A program made the position numbers and the translations under genes. Of a stretch of DNA of 64,000 bases, positions 39,810 through 49,468 are shown one piece after another; the stretch's first letter is position 1, and each line of letters starts with the position of its first letter. The stretch lies in NCBI GenBank assembly GCA_902806065.1, contig CADCVE010000001.1, positions 62,001-126,000 on the forward strand. The letters are read 5' to 3'. This DNA is from an uncultured Rubrobacteraceae bacterium. GTDB taxonomy: Bacteria; Actinomycetota; Rubrobacteria; Rubrobacterales; Rubrobacteraceae. The notes under the pieces are model-generated. The model saw only the letters and a list, made by a program, of their open reading frames with translations, was not told the DNA's origin and searched no databases.

Positions 39810-39892
39810 CCCGCGTTGAAAAGTTCGCGCCGGAGACCGGGTTGCAGTAGACCCGGGTCGGTTGGGCGCGAAGATCAGAAAGGGGAGTAGTT

Positions 39893-40105
39893 TTGAGTAG
39901 AGCAGCACAGTTGAAGCGACTGATGGGAGCCTTCCTCCTGTCCTTGATGGTGATCGTGGCCGGCGCCTGCGGTGGCGGCGAGGAGAAGAAGAAGGAAGAC
40001 GAGAAGAAGGACGAGAAGAAGGAAGAAGAGAAGAAGGACGAGAAGAAGGACGAGAAGAAGGAAGAAGAGAAGAAGGACGAGAAGAAGGAAGACGAGAAGA
40101 AGTAG
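39893..40105 (+). CDS. Small lipoprotein made of signal/lipobox plus (D/E)EKK repeats (TTG start)
   Basis: 'LLSLMVIVAGACGGGEEKKKEDEKKDEKKEEEKKDEKK'; leader homologous to pstS leader. Confidence 0.7.
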   Translation: MSRAAQLKRLMGAFLLSLMVIVAGACGGGEEKKKEDEKKDEKKEEEKKDEKKDEKKEEEKKDEKKEDEKK

Positions 40106-40186
40106 TAGTTAGAGGAAGGGCTGTGACGTAAGGCTTCGGGCTTTATCTCCACTGCCCTTCGGTTTTCGAGGCAATGTTCCGCGCCT

Positions 40187-40414
40187 GTGGTTGGCTACTC
40201 AACCGCAGGCGCGGTGATCTGCAAGGAGAGCAATTCGAGCGCGGCAGTGCGGTCGAGGCGGGTGACGAGCGCGCTCTTGCTGTCCCTGGTGGTTCTGTCC
40301 GGCGCTTGCGGCTGTGGCGGCAAAGAGAAGAAGTATTGTTGGCAAGAGAAGGGCCGTGACAGGAGGGGCCGCCTGGACTCTCACCGCGTCTCCCGCACGC
40401 ATGGCGAGTTGTAA
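40187..40414 (+). pseudogene. Degenerate third copy of the lipoprotein signal/lipobox module
   Basis: 'ALLLSLVVLSGACGCGGKEKK' then no EKK repeat; nucleotide similarity to 39893 copy. Confidence 0.5.
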
Positions 40415-40416
40415 CG

Positions 40417-40446
40417 AGATCACCTGGGCCAACGCTCAGGTGATCT
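40417..40446 (+). terminator. Terminator AGATCACCTG...CAGGTGATCT-TTGCTTT
   Basis: Perfect 10-bp stem with T-rich 3' side. Confidence 0.85.
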
Positions 40447-40471
40447 TTGCTTTGGTGATAAGTAGGACCGT

Positions 40472-40536
40472 GTAACACAGATTTAATGACCCGTTTACAC
40501 ATGTGAAACCATAGACGGGTGACAATTGCATATAGT
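40472..40536 (+). promoter_or_regulatory. PHO-box-like 11-bp repeats plus -10 TATAGT upstream of pstS
   Basis: GTAACACAGAT|TTAATGACCCG|TTTACACATGT|GAAACCATAGA, then TATAGT at 40531. Confidence 0.75.
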
Positions 40537-40613
40537 CCCCCATTGAAGATAGTGAAGACTTTGGGCCGGAGACAAGGAAGCTACGGGCTGACCGGCATGT
40601 ATCTGAGAGGAGA

Positions 40614-41762
40614 GTGTTGTTGAGTAGAACTGTGCGTTCGAGCGTTTTAGTGGGGGTGCTTCTCCTGACCCTGGCGCTGATCCTGGCCGGTTGCGGCGGC
40701 GGGGGAGAGAAGGAAGAAGAAAAGAAGAAAGAGGAAGAGACCAAGAAAGAGGAAGAGACCAAGAAAGAGGACACCAAGGCGCAGAAAGGTGGCGGTGGCG
40801 GTACTCCGGGTCAGATCGCCGTCGAGGGTTCCAGTACAGTCCTTCCGATCACCCAGGCGGCGGCCGAGGGGTTCAACCAGCAGAACCCTGACGTGCAGAT
40901 AACCGTCGGTGGCGCCGGTACGGGCGACGGCTTCGAGGCGTTCTGCAGCGGTGATACTCAGATCGCCGACGCTTCCAGGCCGATCCGTGACGAAGAGGCT
41001 CAGACCTGCGAGGAGAACGGCATCGAGTTCCTCGAGTTGGCGGTCGCGCAGGACGGCATCACCGTCGTGGTCAACCCCCAGAACGACTTCGCTAACAACA
41101 TAACGCTCGAGCAGCTCGGGACGCTGTGGTCGCCGGACGCGGAGGGCCAGGTAGATAGCTGGAACGACGTGAATCCGGAATGGCCCGATCAGCCCGTCAA
41201 CCTCTACGGCCCCGGTACAGAGTCGGGTACCTTCGAGTTCTTTACCGAGAAGGCCAACGGTAAGGCGAAGGAGAGCCGGACGGACTACCAGGCCAGCGAG
41301 GACGACAACGTGCTGGTGCAGGGCGTCTCCGGTGACCCGAACGCCCTTGGGTACTTCGGTTTCGGCTACTTCGAGCAGAACCAGCAGCAGCTCAAGGCAC
41401 TCACCGTCGATGACGTTGCGCCCACCGTGGAGACCATCCAGTCAGGTCAGTACCCGTTGGCGCGGCCGCTGTTCATCTACGTGAGCGTGCAGGCCCTCGA
41501 CGAGAACCCGTCGGTCGAAGAGTTCGTGAGCTACTATCTGGAGAACCTCAACCAGTTCGTAGAGCAAGCTCTCTACGTGCCGCTCGCCGAGCAGTCTCTC
41601 CAGGAGACCCGTCAGCGGTTCCAGGACCGCATCGCGGGGACGGATCCTCAGAGTGCCTCCGCGGGTGAGTCGAAGGAGCAGAACGCCAAGGAGAAGGAGG
41701 AGAAGGAAAAGAAAGAGGACACCAAGAAGGAAGAGAAGAAAGAGGATACGGAGAAGAAGTAG
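40614..41762 (+). CDS. pstS: Phosphate ABC transporter substrate-binding lipoprotein PstS
   Basis: 'VEGSSTVLPITQAAAEGFNQQNPDVQITVGGAGTGDGFEAFCSGDTQIADASRPI'; lipobox LAGCGG. Confidence 0.96.
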   Translation: MLLSRTVRSSVLVGVLLLTLALILAGCGGGGEKEEEKKKEEETKKEEETKKEDTKAQKGGGGGTPGQIAVEGSSTVLPITQAAAEGFNQQNPDVQITVGGAGTGDGFEAFCSGDTQIADASRPIRDEEAQTCEENGIEFLELAVAQDGITVVVNPQNDFANNITLEQLGTLWSPDAEGQVDSWNDVNPEWPDQPVNLYGPGTESGTFEFFTEKANGKAKESRTDYQASEDDNVLVQGVSGDPNALGYFGFGYFEQNQQQLKALTVDDVAPTVETIQSGQYPLARPLFIYVSVQALDENPSVEEFVSYYLENLNQFVEQALYVPLAEQSLQETRQRFQDRIAGTDPQSASAGESKEQNAKEKEEKEKKEDTKKEEKKEDTEKK

Positions 41763-41819
41763 CTAATAGCTCCGATCTTCGCCAACATTGACTTGACGGC
41801 GATATATTGCCGGTAGAAT

Positions 41820-41848
41820 ATACGGGGCCGGTCCATTCGGCCCCGTAT
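41820..41848. terminator. Perfect 10-bp hairpin ATACGGGGCC...GGCCCCGTAT between pstS and pstC (attenuator/processing-like)
   Basis: Direct reading; followed by TGTGTATTTT. Confidence 0.75.
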
Positions 41849-41906
41849 TGTGTATTTTCGGCGGCTCCAACCATATTTATGGGACGAAAAGCAACTGGAG
41901 GTTTTA

Positions 41907-42848
41907 GTGGCGGTTGAGGCGAGACCAGGTTCGGGTCCTGAATCCGGGATGTGGCAGCAGGAGAACCGGGGAAGGCACCTCCAAGAGCGGGTCGTGAAGA
42001 TCGTGCTTACGGCGTGCGCGTACCTCTCTGTCTTGACGACCTTTGGGATCGTCTTTGTCTTGCTCTTTGAGACCGTTAACTTCTTTACTCAGGTCTCGAT
42101 ATTAGACTTCTTCACCGATACGAGATGGGCGGCCTCGTTCGCCAACCCGAGCTTCGGCATCATGATACTTGCGAGCGGCACTCTGATGACCACTTTGATC
42201 GCTATTCTCATCGCGCTCCCGATAGGGCTCCTCGCGGCGATCTACTTGAGCGAATACGCCTCGACGCGCTTGAGGCGCTGGCTGAAGCCGGCCCTGGAGA
42301 TCCTGGCCGGAGTGCCGACCATCGTATACGGCTACTTCGCCCTGACGTTCGTCACGCCGCTTCTGCGGGCGACTATTTTCCCAGAAATGGCAATCTTCAA
42401 CGTCCTCAGCGCGGGGCTGGTGATGGGCGTGATGATTATTCCGACCATCGCCTCGGTTAGCGAGGACGCCATCTACGCGGTCCCGAGGTCTTTGCGGGAA
42501 GGAGCCTACGCGCTCGGGGCTACCAAGCGCGAGACGGCGACCAAAATCGTCGTTCCGGCCGCGCTTTCGGGCATTGTTGCGGCGACCATCCTCGGTATCT
42601 CTCGGGCGGTGGGGGAGACCATGATCGTGGCCGTAGCAGCGGGGAACCTCGCGCAGGCTTGCGTGGATCCACTTCAACCCTGCCAGACCATGACGGCTTT
42701 CATAGTACAAGTGGCCTCCGGAGATACGCCGACAGGCTCGCTGACTTATCAGACTATCTTCGCCGTCGGCTCGACCCTGTTCTTGATGACCCTGGTCCTG
42801 AACATCATCAGCTACATTTTCGTGCGACGCTTTAGGGAGGCTTATTAA
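41907..42848 (+). CDS. pstC: Phosphate ABC transporter permease PstC
   Basis: '[22 protein letters not shown]', '[28 protein letters not shown]'. Confidence 0.95.
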   Translation: MAVEARPGSGPESGMWQQENRGRHLQERVVKIVLTACAYLSVLTTFGIVFVLLFETVNFFTQVSILDFFTDTRWAASFANPSFGIMILASGTLMTTLIAILIALPIGLLAAIYLSEYASTRLRRWLKPALEILAGVPTIVYGYFALTFVTPLLRATIFPEMAIFNVLSAGLVMGVMIIPTIASVSEDAIYAVPRSLREGAYALGATKRETATKIVVPAALSGIVAATILGISRAVGETMIVAVAAGNLAQACVDPLQPCQTMTAFIVQVASGDTPTGSLTYQTIFAVGSTLFLMTLVLNIISYIFVRRFREAY

Positions 42849-43771
42849 TGGCGACGAAGAGCGGCACTCAGACCTCGCGCAAGGGTGGTCCGGAACAGGG
42901 TCCGCTCTTCCAGAGTTCCACGTCCGCGCGGCACACACTCGATCGTATGTTTGCGGTCCTCGTGTTCATCGCGACCATGATCGGGCTGGTCGTGCTGGTG
43001 GTTCTGCTCGTGGACATCGCCCTGGACGGTCTGCCACGCTTGAGTTGGGACTTCATTACCAGTTACTCCTCGGTCATCCCCGACAACACGGGTATCTACC
43101 CGGCCTTACTCGGCTCGCTGTGGCTGTTGGCGCTTACGGGGATCATAAGCGTTCCTCTAGGTATCGGAGCTGCTACCTATCTGGAAGAGTACGCCCCCGA
43201 CAACTGGCTGACCCGTCTGATCGAGATTAACATCTCCAACCTCGCCGGTGTTCCATCCATAATCTACGGCTTGCTGGGCTTGGGCATATTCGTGAACCTG
43301 CTAGGGCCTATAACCGGCGGGCAGACTATTGTCGCCGGCGCCCTGACCTTGAGTCTGTTGATCCTGCCCGTCATCATAATAGCCACGCGGGAGGCTTTTC
43401 GTACCATCCCGGGCGCAGTACGGGAGGGAGGGTACGCGCTGGGAGCGACGCGCTGGGAAGTGATCAAGGCGCATCTGTTGCCGATGGCCGTACCCGGTGC
43501 GCTTACCGGCACGATCCTCGCGCTCTCGCGTGCGATCGGGGAGACGGCGCCCTTGATCGTCGTCGGGGCCGCGACCTACATAACCTTCGCCCCCGAGAGT
43601 CCGTTGAGCAGCTACAGCGCGTTGCCCATCCAAATATACTCCTGGGTCTCCCAGCCGCAGCCGGGGTTCCAGATCGCCGCGGCGGCGGGCATAGTCGTGC
43701 TGATGGTCGTGCTGCTGCTGGCAAACTCGGTGGCGATCTGGCTGCGGAACAAGTATCAGAGGCGCGTGTAG
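42848..43771 (+). CDS. pstA: Phosphate ABC transporter permease PstA
   Basis: '[19 protein letters not shown]', '[27 protein letters not shown]'. Confidence 0.95.
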   Translation: MATKSGTQTSRKGGPEQGPLFQSSTSARHTLDRMFAVLVFIATMIGLVVLVVLLVDIALDGLPRLSWDFITSYSSVIPDNTGIYPALLGSLWLLALTGIISVPLGIGAATYLEEYAPDNWLTRLIEINISNLAGVPSIIYGLLGLGIFVNLLGPITGGQTIVAGALTLSLLILPVIIIATREAFRTIPGAVREGGYALGATRWEVIKAHLLPMAVPGALTGTILALSRAIGETAPLIVVGAATYITFAPESPLSSYSALPIQIYSWVSQPQPGFQIAAAAGIVVLMVVLLLANSVAIWLRNKYQRRV

Positions 43772-43811
43772 GCGCTACGGAGAGCTTTACCAAAAGGACG
43801 GTGCGAGTCTG

Positions 43812-44711
43812 ATGACTTCCAGAGAAGAGAAAGCTAGAGAGGCTGGAGAGGGGCATTTCCTGTCTGACATAACGAACAAGAGGGCCGGTAGCGACGAGGG
43901 AGATCAGCGCTCCTCCGCGGAGCCTGCGTCTGTGGGAGGGCCTGCCATGCTCGGTATGAAGATCGAGGACCTCTCGGCGTTCTATGGTTCCTTCAAGGCC
44001 GTTACGGGCGTGAGCATGAACATCCAGGCGAACAAGGTTACTGCCCTGATAGGCCCTTCAGGCTGCGGTAAGAGCACTTTCCTGCGATGCCTGAACCGCA
44101 TGCACGAGGTGATACCTGGGGCTTACGCCGAGGGAGGCGTGCACTTGGGGGACCAGGACATCTACGCCAAGGACGCGGACCCGGTGACCATCAGACGCCG
44201 CATCGGGATGGTCTTCCAGAAACCGAACCCGTTCTCCAAGTCTATCTACGAGAACGTGGCGTGGGGCGCCCGGATCAACGGCTACAAGGGCGATATGGAC
44301 GAGCTCGTGGAGAGGTCCTTGAGGCGGGCCGCTCTGTGGGAAGAGGTCAAGGACAAGCTCAAGAAGAGCGGCTTCGACCTGTCGGGTGGCCAGCAGCAGA
44401 GGCTCGTAATCGCGCGTACGCTCGCGGTCGAGCCGGAGGTGATCCTGATGGACGAGCCAGCGAGTGCCCTGGACCCGGTCTCGACCCAGAAGATAGAGGA
44501 CACGATGGCCGACCTCAAGAAGCGGTACACGGTGGTAATCGTGACGCACAACATGCAGCAAGCGGCCCGCATCTCCGATTACACGGGCTTTTTCTACATA
44601 GAGCACATGGGCGACCCGGGCCGCCTCTGGGAGTTTGATGAGACGGACAAGGTGTTCTCCGCTCCAGGCCGCAAGGAAACCGAGGATTACGTCACTGGCC
44701 GCTTCGGCTAG
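43812..44711 (+). CDS. pstB: Phosphate ABC transporter ATPase PstB
   Basis: Walker A '[20 protein letters not shown]', '[33 protein letters not shown]'. Confidence 0.97.
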   Translation: MTSREEKAREAGEGHFLSDITNKRAGSDEGDQRSSAEPASVGGPAMLGMKIEDLSAFYGSFKAVTGVSMNIQANKVTALIGPSGCGKSTFLRCLNRMHEVIPGAYAEGGVHLGDQDIYAKDADPVTIRRRIGMVFQKPNPFSKSIYENVAWGARINGYKGDMDELVERSLRRAALWEEVKDKLKKSGFDLSGGQQQRLVIARTLAVEPEVILMDEPASALDPVSTQKIEDTMADLKKRYTVVIVTHNMQQAARISDYTGFFYIEHMGDPGRLWEFDETDKVFSAPGRKETEDYVTGRFG

Positions 44712-44722
44712 AGGAGCATCTT

Positions 44723-45421
44723 ATGCCAAGAGAGACTTTTCAACAGGAGCTCGACCATCTTGTCGGAGACATGGTGGCCTTGGGTCGGGAGGTCGAGGCC
44801 AGCATGGATACGATGGTCGAGGCCATGCAGGCACAGGACGCCGAGATAGCCCGGCGGGTGATCGGGGTAGACGCCGGCTACAAGCAGCGGGGGTTAGAGC
44901 TTGACGAGGAGTGCATAATCCTGCAGGCTCGCCAGGCCCCGGTGGCCCGCGACCTGCGCCTGATCTACACTGTCCAGGCCGTGACGAACCACCTGGTGCG
45001 GGCCGGTACCCTCAGCGAGCACATCTGCCGGGCAATAGTAGACACCGGCGGGGTGGAACACGACCCTGACCTTGCGTCTACCCTCTCTGAGATGGCGCGG
45101 GCGGCTCGCAACCTCTTTCACGAGGGCCTGAACGTGTTCGAGATGCGCGACATTGATCGCGCACGCGACCTGGAGGCGGCCGATGACAAGGTCGACTTGC
45201 TCTACTCAGAGGCGATGAACCTGATCGTCAACCCCTCGGATAACGGTGGCGGCTCCCCCGAGTGGCGCATCCGCGCCGCGCTTATAGTCCACTACCTCGA
45301 GCGTATCGCGGACCACGGGGTGGACGTCGGCGGGCGCACAGTGTTCCTCGTTACCGGCGAGCGTATGGAGAGCGCCATGCAGCAGTACCGTGAGCGCCGC
45401 GTCGAGTCGGACGAAGACTAG
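44723..45421 (+). CDS. phoU: Phosphate uptake regulator PhoU
   Basis: 'RETFQQELDHLVGDMVALGREVEASMDTMVEAM', 'YLERIADHGVDVG'. Confidence 0.95.
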   Translation: MPRETFQQELDHLVGDMVALGREVEASMDTMVEAMQAQDAEIARRVIGVDAGYKQRGLELDEECIILQARQAPVARDLRLIYTVQAVTNHLVRAGTLSEHICRAIVDTGGVEHDPDLASTLSEMARAARNLFHEGLNVFEMRDIDRARDLEAADDKVDLLYSEAMNLIVNPSDNGGGSPEWRIRAALIVHYLERIADHGVDVGGRTVFLVTGERMESAMQQYRERRVESDED

Positions 45422-45530
45422 CCGTAAGTCTAGAACCGTCTCCAGGGTCCGTTTAAGCCTCTCTGCTGGCAGGCGTATGCTACAATACAGGCGTAGTTTT
45501 ACTCTCCGTGCAAGGATGGGAATCGGCAGT

Positions 45531-46007
45531 TTGAGGTTGACGCAGAAAAGCAAGTATGCGGTGCGGGCGCTTATGGAGTTGGCGCTCGATGAATGCGGCT
45601 CCCCTCTGGGGGTGTACGAGATCGCGCGAAGGCAGCGCATCCCCGAGAGGTTCCTGGAGCAGATTTTTGGCGACCTCAGGCGGGCGGGTATTCTGGAGAG
45701 CCGCCGCGGGGCGCATGGCGGTTTCTGCTTCGCTACGCCGCCGGATGAGATAACGGTCCTGGATATCGTGGGGCTCCTGGACGGCGAGGTTCGTCCGGCG
45801 CGGTGCTCCGCCGGGGGCACCTGCTACATCGCCGATGCTCCGCTATGCACGACCAGCAAGATCTGGGACGAAGCCCGGGTTGCCTTGGAGGATGTCTTTG
45901 GCCGCTATACCATAGCCCAGATAGCGACGGCCGAACGCGAGAACCGCATCGCCCATGCCGAAGAGGATATGCCGGCCGAAACCATCGTCGCCTCTTCCAC
46001 TAGATAG
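45531..46007 (+). CDS. Rrf2 family transcriptional regulator
   Basis: 'LTQKSKYAVRALMELAL', 'RQRIPERFLEQIFGDLRRAGILESRRGAHGGF', Cys triad in C-terminal part. Confidence 0.92.
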   Translation: MRLTQKSKYAVRALMELALDECGSPLGVYEIARRQRIPERFLEQIFGDLRRAGILESRRGAHGGFCFATPPDEITVLDIVGLLDGEVRPARCSAGGTCYIADAPLCTTSKIWDEARVALEDVFGRYTIAQIATAERENRIAHAEEDMPAETIVASSTR

Positions 46008-46033
46008 ACGGACCTTCCCGAGAAGAGAAACTC

Positions 46034-46699
46034 TTGCAGCGCCTCCGGGCGCATCTCCGCGACCGTACCAGACTGGTCGAGATCCGCGTCGAGGTTGGAG
46101 ATGTGGCGTATTGCATAACGTGCCCCGCCGCCGCTGACGCGCTCATAGACGAGCAAGAGTTTGCCAGGGACGAGCGTCTCCCTTACTGGGCGAATCTCTG
46201 GCCGAGCGCCATAGCGCTGGCGCGGTCGATCTCGATGCGGAACCTTGCGGATTTTCGCGCCATCGAACTCGGCTGCGGCGTGGGGCTCCCAAGCATGGTC
46301 GCCCTCACTCGCGGAGCGAGAGTCACCTCTACGGACCATTACGATGCCGCCCTCGATTCCGCTCTCTACAACGCCCGCGTGAACCTCGGCCGGGAGCCCG
46401 AGACACGACTACTCGACTGGCACGCTCCCCAGATGTCGGGGTTCGGTCACTTCGACCTCGTCCTCGCGGCCGACGTGCTCTACGAGGCCAGAAACATCCC
46501 GGCGCTCGCCGCCCTGATCCCCACCCTACTCGCTCCGGGTGGAGAGGTTGTGATCGCCGACCCCCGCCGCAATGACGCCCCCGTGTTTTTGGAGAGAATG
46601 AGGGAGAGCGGCTTCGACTCCGCAACGGAGGAATGCTTTGTGGTCTCAGAGGGGCAAGAGGTAAAGGTAATGGTGCATCGGCTATGGCGACGCTCGTAG
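46034..46699 (+). CDS. SAM-dependent methyltransferase (METTL23/nicotinamide N-methylase-like)
   Basis: 'LPYWANLWPSAIALARS', 'AIELGCGVGLPSMVAL', 'DLVLAADVLYE'. Confidence 0.85.
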   Translation: MQRLRAHLRDRTRLVEIRVEVGDVAYCITCPAAADALIDEQEFARDERLPYWANLWPSAIALARSISMRNLADFRAIELGCGVGLPSMVALTRGARVTSTDHYDAALDSALYNARVNLGREPETRLLDWHAPQMSGFGHFDLVLAADVLYEARNIPALAALIPTLLAPGGEVVIADPRRNDAPVFLERMRESGFDSATEECFVVSEGQEVKVMVHRLWRRS

Positions 46700-46810
46700 G
46701 TGACGCGTTTGTATTGCTTGGCTCCGGGGAGAAACGTCGAGTTGGCTCCGCGCGGTGTGGACTGGAAGTGAGTGACGTAGCTTGTTGGTGAGGGTTGAGG
46801 GGCGTCTGTC

Positions 46811-47230
46811 GTGAGGTTGATAGGGATCGTCGGGGGCGTGGTCCTCGCCGTGGCCGTGGTCGCCGTCGTTCTGGTGGCGCTCGTGATCGCGGACCCGAGC
46901 GCCGAGGAGGTCGTGCGGGCCTTCCGCGATGAGGGGCTGGAGGCCGGAGAGGCGCATCAGGTAGACCGCGACGCGGATTGGAGTTTCGTACCCAAGACTT
47001 ACGAGGAGCAGGTGAGTTTCTCCATACCGTCCGCCGGGGAGAGAATCGCCGGCCGCGTCTTTACCTTCGAGTCCGGTGAGGACCTGGAGCAGGTTCGCGA
47101 GCACTACGAGGGGTTCGGCGACCTATTCGCGGCCTACGTCTATGTGGAGGGCAACGTGCTCGTCCAGATCCCCGGTAGCGTGCCGGAGGAGCAGGCCGAG
47201 CGGTATGGGGAAGTCCTGCAAGAGGCGTGA
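46811..47230 (+). CDS. Membrane-anchored/secreted protein, unknown function
   Basis: N-terminal TM 'IGIVGGVVLAVAVVAVVLVALVIA'; coherent ORF with GTG start. Confidence 0.6.
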   Translation: MRLIGIVGGVVLAVAVVAVVLVALVIADPSAEEVVRAFRDEGLEAGEAHQVDRDADWSFVPKTYEEQVSFSIPSAGERIAGRVFTFESGEDLEQVREHYEGFGDLFAAYVYVEGNVLVQIPGSVPEEQAERYGEVLQEA

Positions 47231-47270
47231 GGCCGGGCGGAAGCCAGCCCACGGCTGCTATACTGCTCGC

Positions 47271-49445
47271 GTGCTTGTAGACCAGCTAAACCCTACGCAA
47301 TTCGACGCCGTTACGCACACTGAAGGGCCATTACTAATCCTCGCCGGGGCCGGCAGCGGCAAGACGCGCGTACTCACGCATCGTATCGCTTATCTGCTAG
47401 AGCAGGGTCTTGCGGCGCCCGATGAGGTGCTGGCTATAACCTTCACCAACAAGGCCGCGAAGGAGATGAAGGAGCGAGTCGCGCTCCTCGTCGGTCCCGA
47501 CTCGCGCAAGATGTGGGTCTCGACCTTCCACGCGTTCTGCGCCCGTATCTTGCGCGTGCACGCCGAGAAGCTCGGGTACCGGCGGGAGTTCACGATCTAC
47601 GACTCCGCGGATCAAACCAGACTCGTCAAACGATGCATCATCGAGCTTGGTAAAGACCCCAAACGGTTCAATCCGAGGTCTTTCCACGCCCAGATAAGCT
47701 CCGCCAAGAACCTCCTACTAGACTCCAGCGACTACCTGCGACAGACTGAAGGCTACATGGCCGAGAACGTCGCCGAGGTCTACGACCTGTACCAGACGCG
47801 GCTCTACGAGAACAACGCGATGGACTTCGATGACCTCATAATGCAAACCGTAGCCCTGCTCGAACTCTTCCCCGAAGTCCGCGAGCGCTACCAACGCCGT
47901 TTCAAATACATCCACGTCGACGAATACCAGGATACCAACCACGCTCAATACCGCCTCGTGAACGCTCTAGCCGCCGCACATCGGAACTTGTGTGTCGTCG
48001 GCGATGATGATCAGTCGGTATATAGTTGGCGAGGGGCGGATATTTCTAACATATTAAACTTTGAGAGAGATTATCCGGAGGCGAAGGTCGTAAAGCTGGA
48101 GCAGAATTACCGGTCGACGCAGACGATTTTGGCTGCGGCGAACGCGGTAGTGTCCAACAACGCTTCGCGCAAGGCGAAGGAGTTGTGGACTGCCGGTGAT
48201 GAGGGGGAGCGCATCCGGGTTTTTACGGCGGCGGATGATTATGCGGAGGCGCGGTTCGTGGTTTCGGAGGTTTTGCGGCTCGCGGGATCCGGGGCGAGTT
48301 TGCGGGATGTGGCGGTGTTTTATAGGACCAATGCTCAGAGTAGGACGTTAGAGGATGTGTTGGTGCGGGAGGGAGTTCCGTATCAGATCGTCGGGGGCGT
48401 GAGGTTCTATGAGCGGGCGGAGGTCAGGGATGCCATGGCTTATCTGGCAGTGATCTCGAACAAAGATGCCTCGGTCTCCCTGGAGCGTATCCTCAACGTA
48501 CCCAAGCGAGGCTTGGGGGCGACGTCGGTGGCGCGTCTGCAGGAGTATGCTTCCCGGGAGGGCATCTCGCTATATGATGCTCTGGCGGACGCGGGTGAGG
48601 CCGGGCTTACGGGGAAGGCTAGCGCGGCTTGTTCGAAAGTACGGGATCTCTTTGAAGGTTGGCGGGTGGCGGCCAGGGAGGTACCGCCCGCGGAGATTAT
48701 AGGGGCGGTGCTGGATGAGTCCGGGTACAGGGCGGAGCTTACGGCGGAGAACACGGTGGAGGCCGAGTCGCGTCTGGAGAACCTGGTGGAGTTGGTGAAC
48801 GCCGCTGCGGAGTACGAGAGGGTATCTGGTGCGGAGGCTACGCTGGATGGGTTTCTGCAGGAGCAGGCGCTGTTTTCGGAGGCGGATAAGCTGACGGGTG
48901 AGGGCAGGGTTACGTTGATGACGCTGCACAACGCCAAGGGGCTTGAGTACGACCACGTCTTCGTGGTGGGGATGGAGGAGGGGACGTTCCCGCACGCGCG
49001 GTCCCTGGATGAGCAGAACCTGGAGGAGGAGCGGCGGCTGTGTTACGTGGGGATCACCCGGGCCAGGAAGACGCTGACGCTGACGTACGCGCGCATACGC
49101 ACGACCTACGGCGAGCGGGAGTATCAGATGGCCTCGCGTTTCCTCTCGGAGATACCGGAGAAGTTCAAGGCTGGTACCGTTCCGGGCGCGTCCGCGAAGC
49201 GCGACGGATGGGGTGGTGCCCTGACAGGTGGCACAGGTAGCGCCTCGCCGGGGCGCGTGCGGCCGGAGAGGGCCACCAGTATGTCTACCGCCGGGGCTAC
49301 CGCTTTTAGTGCGGGGGAGAAAGTGCGCCATGCCAAGTTCGGGGTGGGGGAGGTCGTTGAGGCGGGTGATGGAAGAGTTGTCGTTCGGTTCGGGTCTCAG
49401 GAGAGGATCTTCGTGCCCGAGTTGGCTCCTTTGAGTAAGGCGTGA
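47271..49445 (+). CDS. pcrA: UvrD/PcrA-type DNA helicase (GTG start)
   Basis: 'LNPTQFDAVTHTEGPLLILAGAGSGKTRVLTHRIAYLL', 'VDEYQDTNHAQY', 'VGDDDQSVYSWRGADI'; C-terminal 'VRHAKFGVGEVV'. Confidence 0.97.
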   Translation: MLVDQLNPTQFDAVTHTEGPLLILAGAGSGKTRVLTHRIAYLLEQGLAAPDEVLAITFTNKAAKEMKERVALLVGPDSRKMWVSTFHAFCARILRVHAEKLGYRREFTIYDSADQTRLVKRCIIELGKDPKRFNPRSFHAQISSAKNLLLDSSDYLRQTEGYMAENVAEVYDLYQTRLYENNAMDFDDLIMQTVALLELFPEVRERYQRRFKYIHVDEYQDTNHAQYRLVNALAAAHRNLCVVGDDDQSVYSWRGADISNILNFERDYPEAKVVKLEQNYRSTQTILAAANAVVSNNASRKAKELWTAGDEGERIRVFTAADDYAEARFVVSEVLRLAGSGASLRDVAVFYRTNAQSRTLEDVLVREGVPYQIVGGVRFYERAEVRDAMAYLAVISNKDASVSLERILNVPKRGLGATSVARLQEYASREGISLYDALADAGEAGLTGKASAACSKVRDLFEGWRVAAREVPPAEIIGAVLDESGYRAELTAENTVEAESRLENLVELVNAAAEYERVSGAEATLDGFLQEQALFSEADKLTGEGRVTLMTLHNAKGLEYDHVFVVGMEEGTFPHARSLDEQNLEEERRLCYVGITRARKTLTLTYARIRTTYGEREYQMASRFLSEIPEKFKAGTVPGASAKRDGWGGALTGGTGSASPGRVRPERATSMSTAGATAFSAGEKVRHAKFGVGEVVEAGDGRVVVRFGSQERIFVPELAPLSKA

Positions 49446-49468
49446 GCGACTGGAAAGGGAAATTATCT

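Noticed and set aside
40011-40103. Possible CRISPR or tandem repeat array
   Set aside because: Short in-frame GAGAAGAAG-type codon repeats with no spacers; coding low complexity.
39697-40152. Minus-strand ORF with SSFFSSFFSS repeats
   Set aside because: Antisense of the GAGAAGAAG (EKK) repeat in the plus-strand lipoprotein.
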